Shown: one piece after another, positions 1 through 5,735 of the stretch
How the letters are laid out: every line of letters begins with the position of its first letter
How positions within the stretch are numbered: the first letter of the stretch is position 1
From: Moraxellaceae bacterium
Lineage (GTDB): Bacteria > Pseudomonadota > Gammaproteobacteria > Pseudomonadales > Moraxellaceae
Direction of reading: 5' to 3'
Length of the DNA stretch: 11,808 nucleotides
Assembly (NCBI GenBank): GCA_021156385.1
Contig: JAJNDL010000078.1
Coordinates: forward strand, 1 to 11,808
Position numbers and translations under genes: made by a program
Notes under the pieces: generated by a model
Database searches by the model: none
Seen by the model: the letters and a program-made list of their open reading frames with translations, nothing else
Told to the model about the DNA's origin: nothing

Positions 1-228
1 CGCATGCTCATCATTCCGGAAGGCTGCGCCCATGGTTTCCAGGTCCTGGAGCCCGGCAGCGAGGTGATGTACCTGGTCACTGCGCCGTATGCCCCGGAAA
101 TGGAGGGGGGGGTTGCATACAACGATCCGCGTCTCGGGATTTCCTGGCCACTGCCGGTGACCGTCCTTTCCGAGCGCGACCGCGTGCTGATGCCGCTCGC
201 CCCCGAATTTGCCGGACTTTCCGCATGA
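1..228 (+). CDS. RmlC-type dTDP-4-dehydro-6-deoxyhexose 3,5-epimerase, C-terminal part (5' truncated by window)
   Basis: Only the last 75 codons are present; the gene starts upstream of the window, and the ATG at 4 is internal. The visible part carries RmlC cupin hallmarks: IPEGCAHGFQ (the family's usual G-F-A-H-G-F-Q with Cys for Phe), then SEVMYLVTAPYAPEMEGG, then YNDPRLGISWP and a closing LSERDR. The Tyr in the APYAPEMEGG stretch lies where the family has its catalytic Tyr. RmlC enzymes epimerise C3 and/or C5 of dTDP-4-keto-6-deoxyglucose in the cytoplasm, on the way to dTDP-rhamnose or related deoxysugars. Because an aminotransferase rather than an RmlD reductase follows, a 3-epimerase feeding an amino sugar is equally possible. 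The family call is firm; the exact substrate is open. It is separated from the next gene by 289 bp. Confidence 0.88.
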   Translation, partial: RMLIIPEGCAHGFQVLEPGSEVMYLVTAPYAPEMEGGVAYNDPRLGISWPLPVTVLSERDRVLMPLAPEFAGLSA

Positions 229-517
229 ATGGCCGTCACCGTGCGCCTCCGCAGGAACGGGTCTTTTCACTTGGCTTGTCCGGCCATGATATGCGTACGC
301 ATGCATGCTCCATGCTTGGAAAGCCCCTGCCGGGCAGCCCTATCCCCATTCTGTCGCCCTTGGCCTTGCCCTCGTCGTGCCCTGACATCATCCTCATCCA
401 GCCCTCGAAATTGCGCCGGAAATCATGCAGTGGCTGGCCTCACTGCGCGCTTCCGGCGGGCACCCCGCACAGTGGCGGCCTCTACCGCAACTGATTTCCA
501 GAACAGGCGAATTGACC
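229..517. other. Intergenic gap between epimerase and aminotransferase
   Basis: This 289-bp stretch has no convincing gene. Short open frames cross it, but none has a good Shine-Dalgarno site or a recognisable product. In particular, extending the aminotransferase frame upstream to an ATG at 425 adds 31 residues of non-family sequence. I see no intrinsic terminator (no stem followed by a T run). The notable content is the palindromic patch at 291-308. The gap is the only substantial break upstream of the 518-5698 run, so it is the natural place for a promoter, but I find no good -35/-10 pair. Confidence 0.6.
291..308. repeat. Overlapping perfect palindromes (12 bp and 10 bp)
   Basis: ATGCGTACGCAT at 291-302 equals its own reverse complement. 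It overlaps GCATGCATGC at 299-308, which is also self-complementary. Together they form an alternating purine-pyrimidine patch unlike the surrounding sequence. Its position in the gap before the aminotransferase suggests an operator or another protein-binding site; that role is inference. Confidence 0.5.
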
Positions 518-1624
518 ATGTCGCGCATCCACTACACCAAGCCTTCCATCACCGAGCTCGAAATCCGCTATGCCACCGATGCAGTCACGCATGGCTGGGG
601 TGAGCGCTGCTACGAGTACATCCACCGCTTCGAGAATGCCTTTCGCAGCCATCTTGGCGTCGAGCATGCGATTGCCACTTCGAGCTGCACCGGCGCCATG
701 CACATGGGCCTATCGGCGCTGGGTGTGGGGCGTGACGACGAGGTCATCCTTGGCGACACCAACTGGATCGCTTCGGCTTCGGCCGTCACCTACCTCGGCG
801 CGAAGCCGGTCTTCGTTGACGTGCTGCCTGACACCTGGTGCGTGGATCCGGAAAAGGTCGAGGCCGCCATAACGCCGCGCACGAAAGCCATCATTGCCAC
901 GCACATTTACGGCAACCTCTGCGACATGGATGCGTTGCTCGCCATCGGCAGAAAACATGGTCTGCCCGTTATCGAGGACGCGGCGGAGGCTGTCGGTTCG
1001 CAGTGGAAGGGCCGGCGTGCCGGCAGCCTTGGGATCTTCGGTGTCTTTTCCTTTCATGGCACCAAGACCATGACCACGGGCGAGGGCGGCATGTTCGTCA
1101 CTCGAGATACTGCTCTGTACGAGAAGGTGCTGACGCTCAGCAATCATGGCCGTGCCCGTGGCCAGACAAAGCAGTTCTGGCCAGAAATGATCGGCTTCAA
1201 GTACAAGATTTCCAATGTGCAGGCTGCCATCGGCTGCGCGCAGGTGGAACGCATCGACGAGCTCATTGCCGGCAAGCGTCGTGTCTTCAAGGCCTATGAG
1301 CAGGCTCTGGCCGGCTTGCCGTTGCGCATGAATCCGGAGCCCGAAGGCACCGTGAACGGTTTCTGGATGCCGAGCTTCGTGGTGGACGAGGGCGTTCCCT
1401 TCGATCGCGAGGCGTTGCTGCAGGCCTTTCACGAGGACGAGATCGACGGACGCGTGTTTTTCTGGCCGCTGTCCATGCTGCCGATGTTCACGTCACGGCC
1501 GGAAAACATCGTCAGCTACGGTCTCTATGCACGGGCCAGCAATCTGCCGACCTACCATGATATCTCCGAGGCCGAGATTGAGCGTGTCGTGCGCTGCGTC
1601 CGCGCCTACATCGGGAGAAACTGA
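518..1624 (+). CDS. DegT/DnrJ/EryC1/StrS-family PLP-dependent sugar aminotransferase
   Basis: This 368-residue protein belongs to the fold-type I aminotransferases that aminate 4-keto (or 3-keto) nucleotide sugars in the cytoplasm, using PLP and usually glutamate. Visible landmarks are SSCTGAMHMGL (about 55-65, cofactor phosphate region), VIEDAAEAVGS (151-161, Asp154 facing the pyridine nitrogen), and SFHGTKTMTTGEGGM (178-192, Lys183 as the Schiff-base lysine). The pattern is closest to perosamine-synthase-like (PerA/RfbE) enzymes, which usually read FGNK where this has HGTK. I chose ATG 518 because AGGCGA at 505-510 is well spaced and the family's N-terminus (PSITELEIRY) begins right after it. 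An ATG at 425 would add unrelated sequence. The next gene starts 2 bp after the stop. The product is probably an amino-deoxysugar nucleotide; substrate and regiochemistry cannot be read from sequence alone. Confidence 0.93.
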   Translation: MSRIHYTKPSITELEIRYATDAVTHGWGERCYEYIHRFENAFRSHLGVEHAIATSSCTGAMHMGLSALGVGRDDEVILGDTNWIASASAVTYLGAKPVFVDVLPDTWCVDPEKVEAAITPRTKAIIATHIYGNLCDMDALLAIGRKHGLPVIEDAAEAVGSQWKGRRAGSLGIFGVFSFHGTKTMTTGEGGMFVTRDTALYEKVLTLSNHGRARGQTKQFWPEMIGFKYKISNVQAAIGCAQVERIDELIAGKRRVFKAYEQALAGLPLRMNPEPEGTVNGFWMPSFVVDEGVPFDREALLQAFHEDEIDGRVFFWPLSMLPMFTSRPENIVSYGLYARASNLPTYHDISEAEIERVVRCVRAYIGRN

Positions 1625-1626
1625 CC

Positions 1627-2487
1627 ATGCAGGAATCGCGACTGCTCAGCACCGCTCAAGTCGAGGAGTTTCGCGAACAGGGCGTGCTGGTGGTGCAGGG
1701 TTTCTATGATCTCGAGGCCGACATCCTGCCCATCCAGCGCGGTATCCACCAGCTGATAGGACAGGTCATGAAGCGTCACGGCCTGCCCGACCGGCGTGCG
1801 CCGTTTCGGCCGGAAAGCTTCGATGAAGGTTATGTCGAGATGATCCGCGCCAACCGCGCACTGGGTGGTGAGGTCTACGACGCCGTCAAGCAGATTCCGG
1901 CGTTTATTCGCCTGCTCGGCCTGCCGCAGCATGAAGACGTGTTCCGCGAGTTGCGTAAGAACTCCATTCCCGGCATTGCGGCAGGTGGCTACGGCATCCG
2001 CATCGACAATCCCAACGAAGAAAAGTTCCGCGCGCCTTGGCATCAGGAATATCCGGCCCAGCTGCGCAGCCTCGACGGTCTGGTGTTCTGGAGTCCGTTG
2101 GTGTCCGTCACCGAAGCGCTGGGGCCGGTACGCTTCTGTCCCGGCTCGCACAGACTCGGGCCGCTGCCGGTCTACACCCGTGATCCGGAGAACCCCGACA
2201 AGGCTGGCGCCTATGCACTTCGCCTCAAGGACGAGCAGAAGCTTGTCGCGCGATACCCTCAAATTGCGCCACTCACGGGGCCGGGTGATCTCGTAATCAT
2301 CGATTTCCTGACCCTGCATGCCTCCGGCCACAACCGCGGCGAGCGTTCGCGCTGGTCCATGCAGTTCCGCTATTTCAACTTCGACGAGCCCTGCGGGCTG
2401 CGCCACGGCTGGCGCGGTTCTTATGCGGCTGGCGTCGATTTCGTCAAAATCCATCCCGAACTTTGCGCCGACGAGGATCTGTCATGA
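1627..2487 (+). CDS. Phytanoyl-CoA dioxygenase (PhyH) family Fe(II)/2-oxoglutarate oxygenase
   Basis: This 286-residue protein fits the PhyH family in length and motifs. The iron-binding pair appears as PWHQEYP (His139, Glu141), and the distal His as LHASGHNRGERSR (His231), with Arg242 at the position that normally holds the 2-oxoglutarate carboxylate. FWSPL and GPVRFCPGSHR between them are also typical. The acidic ligand is Glu where most members have Asp, so the motif reads HxE...H. Such enzymes hydroxylate or otherwise oxidise a C-H bond. Within this cluster the substrate is probably a nucleotide sugar or its acyl substituent (inference). GGGAG at 1613-1617 lies 9 nt before the ATG, and the gene follows the aminotransferase by 2 bp. 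Its stop overlaps the next start (ATGA), suggesting translational coupling. Confidence 0.88.
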   Translation: MQESRLLSTAQVEEFREQGVLVVQGFYDLEADILPIQRGIHQLIGQVMKRHGLPDRRAPFRPESFDEGYVEMIRANRALGGEVYDAVKQIPAFIRLLGLPQHEDVFRELRKNSIPGIAAGGYGIRIDNPNEEKFRAPWHQEYPAQLRSLDGLVFWSPLVSVTEALGPVRFCPGSHRLGPLPVYTRDPENPDKAGAYALRLKDEQKLVARYPQIAPLTGPGDLVIIDFLTLHASGHNRGERSRWSMQFRYFNFDEPCGLRHGWRGSYAAGVDFVKIHPELCADEDLS

Positions 2488-3641
2488 CCCCCCCGAGCTG
2501 CAATGTCTGCAGTGCTCCCCTTGGCGAGCTCCTGTACGAGTCCGCGCCGGAACGGTCGCTGACCTCGCTCGGCCGTATCTACGAGGGCACCACACGCGTC
2601 TATTCCTGCACGAGCTGCGCGCACCTGCAGAGCACCGAGATGCATGCGGTGGACGAGTTTTACGACCTGGACTACGACATCCTCGTGGACAGCGAGGAAG
2701 AAGACCAGATCTACGAGGTGCGTGCCGGCAAGCCCGTCTATCGCACCGAGCACCAGGTGGCAGTCTTGCTGCAGAAGCTCGACCTGCCCTCCGGGGCGAA
2801 GCTGCTCGACTACGGCTGCGCCAAGAGCTCGACGGTGCGCATGCTGCTGCAGCAACGGCCGGACCTTGTGCCGCATCTCTTCGATGTCAGCGAACGTTAC
2901 ATTCCGTTCTGGGAAAGGTTCGTGCAACCGGAGAACTGGGCCACCTATGAGCCGCGTTCCGAGTGGGAGGGCCGGTTCGACGTCGTGACCTCCTTCTTCT
3001 CACTGGAGCACATCGTGCAGCCGGTCGAGGCCATGGTGCGCGTCGCGCGCTTCCTGAGGCCGGGCGGACGCTTCTACTGCATCGTGCCCAACGTCTTCAC
3101 CAATACTGCCGATTTCATCGTCGCCGACCACGTCAACCATTTCACGCGGCCTTCGCTGGAGCGCCTGATCGCCGACGCCGGCCTGCGCGTGGTCGAGATC
3201 GACGACGCTGCTCACCGAGGCGCCTGGGTCATCGTTGCCGAGCATAGCGGGATGGAAGCGGTTCCGACGCCTGAAGGCGCGCTGGCACCGGTGCTGGCGG
3301 AGCTCGCGCGCATCGGCAGGTTCTGGGACGAAGCCGGCAAGCGTGTCGCTGCCTTCGAGGCGCAGCTCGCACCCGATACGCCGGTGGCGATCTACGGGGC
3401 TGGTTTCTATGGCGCCTTCGTCGCCGCGAACCTCGCGCGTCCCGACAACGTGCGCTGCCATCTCGACCAAAACGCCTTCCTGCAGGGGCGGCAGATGAAT
3501 GGCAAGCCCATCCTGCCGCCCGCCGAGCTGCCTGCGGAAGTGCGCACACTGCTGGTCGGGCTGAACCCGGCTCACGCGCGCCGCATCATTGCCGACATTC
3601 CGGCGCTCGCGGCGCGTGAGCTCGACTGCTTCTTTTTCTAG
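2484..3641 (+). CDS. Two-domain class I SAM-dependent methyltransferase (sugar C-methyltransferase-like)
   Basis: This 385-residue protein has three visible parts. First is an N-terminal zinc-ribbon-like segment with two Cys pairs (C6xxC9 and C42xxC45). Second is a Rossmann methyltransferase core with motif I LLDYGCAKSS (107-116), FDVVTSFFSLEHI (165-177) and FLRPGGRFYCIVPN (190-203). Third is a C-terminal domain with a second nucleotide-binding-like loop, VAIYGAGFYGAF (301-312). This order resembles the methyltransferase 13/14 architecture of deoxysugar C-methyltransferases of the TylCIII/NovU type, though many such proteins in glycan clusters are uncharacterised. It may methylate a keto-sugar carbon or a hydroxyl. 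I took ATG 2484 because it forms a 4-bp ATGA overlap with the upstream stop and has GAGGA at 2473-2477; an in-frame ATG at 2463 lies inside the previous gene and would add seven residues. Confidence 0.85.
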   Translation: MTPPSCNVCSAPLGELLYESAPERSLTSLGRIYEGTTRVYSCTSCAHLQSTEMHAVDEFYDLDYDILVDSEEEDQIYEVRAGKPVYRTEHQVAVLLQKLDLPSGAKLLDYGCAKSSTVRMLLQQRPDLVPHLFDVSERYIPFWERFVQPENWATYEPRSEWEGRFDVVTSFFSLEHIVQPVEAMVRVARFLRPGGRFYCIVPNVFTNTADFIVADHVNHFTRPSLERLIADAGLRVVEIDDAAHRGAWVIVAEHSGMEAVPTPEGALAPVLAELARIGRFWDEAGKRVAAFEAQLAPDTPVAIYGAGFYGAFVAANLARPDNVRCHLDQNAFLQGRQMNGKPILPPAELPAEVRTLLVGLNPAHARRIIADIPALAARELDCFFF

Positions 3642-3647
3642 GGGGGA
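3641..3647 (+). promoter_or_regulatory. Shine-Dalgarno site deciding the acetyltransferase start
   Basis: GGGGGGA overlaps the last base of the methyltransferase stop codon and lies 7 nt before ATG 3655. It favours 3655 over the in-frame ATG at 3589, which sits inside the previous gene and would add 22 residues of non-family sequence. Confidence 0.6.
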
Positions 3648-3654
3648 CGACCAC

Positions 3655-4170
3655 ATGCTGAAAGGCGCGAGCACGATATTGCGGCCCTGGCGGGACAGTG
3701 ACCTCGAGTTCTTTGCCGGCCTGCGCAACGACGTGGAGCTGCAGGCCCAGCTCATGACACAGCCGCGGCCGAATTCGGTGCCGCGGGTACGCGAGTGGCT
3801 GCAGCTGCGCTCCGGGCAGGAAGACGGCCTGTTCTTCGTGATCGCCGATGCCGCGGACGGCGAGCCGGTGGGCTACGTGCAGGTGCAGAACCTGCGCTTG
3901 CTGCACCGCAGCGGCGAGCTCGGCATCTGTCTGGCACCTGCCATGCAGGGGAGGGGGCACGGGGGCGAGGCGCTCGCGCTGCTGGAGCGGTACCTGCAGG
4001 ACACCTTCGCGCTGCGCAAGCTGGTGCTGCAGGTGCTGGACGACAACGCCGGGGCCATCCGCTTCTACGAGCGCAACGGCTTCACGCATGCTGGCCGGCT
4101 GAACAAACATTTCTACCTGAACGGCGTCTACTGCGACGTGCGGATCATGGAGAAGCTGTTCGTCCAATGA
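3655..4170 (+). CDS. GNAT-family N-acetyltransferase (RimJ/RimL type), probable amino-sugar acyltransferase
   Basis: This 171-residue protein has the GNAT fold signatures. It opens with the RimJ/RimL-type strand ILRPWRDSDLEFF (8-20). The acetyl-CoA pyrophosphate loop is QGRGHGGEAL (98-107, the QxxGxG/A pattern), followed by LVLQVLDDNAGAIRFYERNGF (123-143), the usual motif B region. The C-terminal YLNGVYCDVRIMEKL is typical of Acetyltransf_3 proteins. Many relatives in polysaccharide loci acetylate the amino group of 4-amino-4,6-dideoxysugars (for example the PseH-like group). With an aminotransferase four positions earlier in the same run of genes, that role is the best guess; ribosomal or other protein targets are less likely here. 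Its stop overlaps the next start (ATGA). Confidence 0.9.
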   Translation: MLKGASTILRPWRDSDLEFFAGLRNDVELQAQLMTQPRPNSVPRVREWLQLRSGQEDGLFFVIADAADGEPVGYVQVQNLRLLHRSGELGICLAPAMQGRGHGGEALALLERYLQDTFALRKLVLQVLDDNAGAIRFYERNGFTHAGRLNKHFYLNGVYCDVRIMEKLFVQ

Positions 4171-4883
4171 ACGTCGTCATTTCCCAACCCTTCTTCTTCC
4201 CCTGGGTCGGCATGCTCGAGCAGGTCAGGCTGGCGGACATTTTTGTGCACTATGCAGATGTGCAGTTCTCGAAAGGCAGCTTCACCAATCGGGTGCAGGT
4301 GAAGACGGCGAACGGCGTCATCTGGATGACAGTGCCTCTGGAGCACGTGACGCTCGGGCAGAAAATCGCCGAGGTCGGGATCGACAATCGCCGCAACTGG
4401 CAGCGCCAGCACCTGGAAACCCTGAAGCAGGCCTATGCACGTGCGCCGTTTCGTGCCGACATGCTGGCTCTGGTGGAAGCGGTCTACGCAGAGAAGCCGG
4501 CCACCATCGGCGCGCTGAGCGAGCGTTCCCTGATGGCGCTCTGCGAGTACTTCGGGCTGGACCGGGGACGCCGCTTCCTGCACAGCGACGGCATCGGCGC
4601 CGACAGTGCCAGCAGCCGGCGCGTGCTCGCCATCGTGCAGGCATTGCAGGGCGACCGCTATATCACCGGCTGGGGCGCGCGCAACTATCTCGAGCACGAG
4701 CTCTTCGAGCAGGCCGGCATCCGGGTGGAATACATGAATTACCGCAGGCTGCCCTATCCGCAGCTGCACGGGGAGTTCACGCCCTTCGTGAGCGCCCTCG
4801 ATCTCGTCGCCAACACCGGCAGCGACGGCCGCCGCTACATCGCCTCAGAAACCATTTACTGGAAGGACTTTGAGCCATCATGA
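4167..4883 (+). CDS. WbqC-family protein
   Basis: This 238-residue protein matches the WbqC-like family along its length. It opens with ISQPFFFPWVGMLEQVRLAD (5-24), followed by HYADVQFSKGSFTNRVQVK and WMTVPL. It continues with a WQRQHLETLKQAYARAPF stretch, then YITGWGARNYL, and near the C-terminus YPQLHGEFTPFVSALDLVANTG. Members occur in O-antigen and capsule loci of many bacteria, but I know of no settled biochemical activity, so I give none. It is predicted soluble and cytoplasmic, with no signal peptide or membrane segment. The start ATG overlaps the acetyltransferase stop by 4 bp, and its own stop overlaps the next start by 4 bp. It therefore lies in a coupled trio with the acyltransferase and the CmcI-like enzyme, pointing to one shared modification step. 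Confidence 0.9.
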   Translation: MNVVISQPFFFPWVGMLEQVRLADIFVHYADVQFSKGSFTNRVQVKTANGVIWMTVPLEHVTLGQKIAEVGIDNRRNWQRQHLETLKQAYARAPFRADMLALVEAVYAEKPATIGALSERSLMALCEYFGLDRGRRFLHSDGIGADSASSRRVLAIVQALQGDRYITGWGARNYLEHELFEQAGIRVEYMNYRRLPYPQLHGEFTPFVSALDLVANTGSDGRRYIASETIYWKDFEPS

Positions 4884-5698
4884 ACGAGACCGAGAAATTC
4901 CGCCAAGAAGTCGAGGAGAACATCCGCGGCCTGATGGCCGACCAAGATGTACAGGCGCTCTCGCGCATCTGGCTGCGCGAGATCACGCCTTACAAATACG
5001 CCTACAACTTCACCTGGCTGGGCCGTCCGCTGATCCAGTTTCCACAGGACATGGCCGCGTTTCAGGAGCTTTTCTGGCAGGTGAAGCCGGACCTCGTCAT
5101 CGAGGCGGGCATCGCCCACGGCGGCTCGCTGATCCTGCATGCCTCGCTGCTTTCGCTGCTCGACTACTGCGACGCCGTCGAGGCTGGTCAAGTGCTGGAT
5201 CCGAAGAAGCCGAAGCGCCGCGTGCTTGGCCTCGACATCGATATCCGGGCCCATAATCGCGCCGCTATCGAGGCGCATCCAATGGCGCACCGCATCGACA
5301 TGATCGAGGGCTCCTCGATCGCGGCGGACACCATCGCGAAAGTGCACGGCATCGCTGCGAACTACCAGCGCATCCTCGTCATCCTCGATTCCAACCATAC
5401 GCATGACCATGTGTTGGCCGAACTCGAAGCCTATGCGCCGCTGGTGAGCCCGGGCAGCTACTGCTGCGTGCTCGATACCTTGATCGAGGACATGCCGGCA
5501 CGGTTCTTCGGTCCCGAGCGTCCCTGGGCGCCCGGCAACAGCCCGAAGACAGCCGTGCGGGCCTATCTGGAAGCGCTGCGCAGCGAAGGCCGCAAGGCAG
5601 CCGATGGTGCCGCGCTCGCCTTCGAGATCGACAAGGCGCTGGACGGCAAGCTGCTCATCTCCGCCGCGCCGGACGGCTTCCTGAAGCGCCTGGGCTGA
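4880..5698 (+). CDS. CmcI-family ('cephalosporin hydroxylase') SAM-dependent methyltransferase-like protein
   Basis: This 272-residue protein shows the CmcI/rhamnosyl O-methyltransferase pattern: YAYNFTWLGRPLIQFPQDM (40-58), SAM motif I as VIEAGIAHGGS (73-83), LGLDIDIRAHNR (117-127), and ILVILDSNHTHDHV (165-178), where Asp170 and the His residues sit in the metal and substrate region. Despite the historical name, CmcI-like folds are class I methyltransferases, and members in polysaccharide loci are thought to O-methylate sugars. The C-terminal half keeps VLDTLIEDMPARFFGPERPWAPGNSP, the usual family block. It starts with an ATGA overlap onto the WbqC gene, and 37 bp separate it from the flippase. 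It may cap or decorate the sugar made by the upstream genes (inference). Confidence 0.87.
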   Translation: MNETEKFRQEVEENIRGLMADQDVQALSRIWLREITPYKYAYNFTWLGRPLIQFPQDMAAFQELFWQVKPDLVIEAGIAHGGSLILHASLLSLLDYCDAVEAGQVLDPKKPKRRVLGLDIDIRAHNRAAIEAHPMAHRIDMIEGSSIAADTIAKVHGIAANYQRILVILDSNHTHDHVLAELEAYAPLVSPGSYCCVLDTLIEDMPARFFGPERPWAPGNSPKTAVRAYLEALRSEGRKAADGAALAFEIDKALDGKLLISAAPDGFLKRLG

Positions 5699-5724
5699 CG
5701 GTGCAGCCAGGAGACTGGAGCGCC

Positions 5725-5730
5725 GAGGGG
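5725..5730 (+). promoter_or_regulatory. Shine-Dalgarno site for a GTG start
   Basis: GAGGGG ends 5 nt before GTG 5736. The nearby ATG at 5731 reads into a stop after two codons, so the GTG is the only workable start, and its product begins with the expected flippase N-terminus. Confidence 0.55.
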
Positions 5731-5735
5731 ATGTC

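Noticed and set aside
264..293. Promoter upstream of the aminotransferase (TTTTCA / GATATG)
   Set aside because: The spacing is 18 bp, but the -10 matches only three of six consensus positions; too weak to report as a feature.
425..517. Upstream extension of the aminotransferase to ATG 425
   Set aside because: The extra 31 residues do not resemble the family N-terminus and no Shine-Dalgarno site precedes 425, whereas 518 has one.
1606..2454. Antisense 282-codon frame opposite the oxygenase
   Set aside because: The sense strand encodes a complete oxygenase with intact metal and cosubstrate residues; the antisense frame is a codon-bias shadow.
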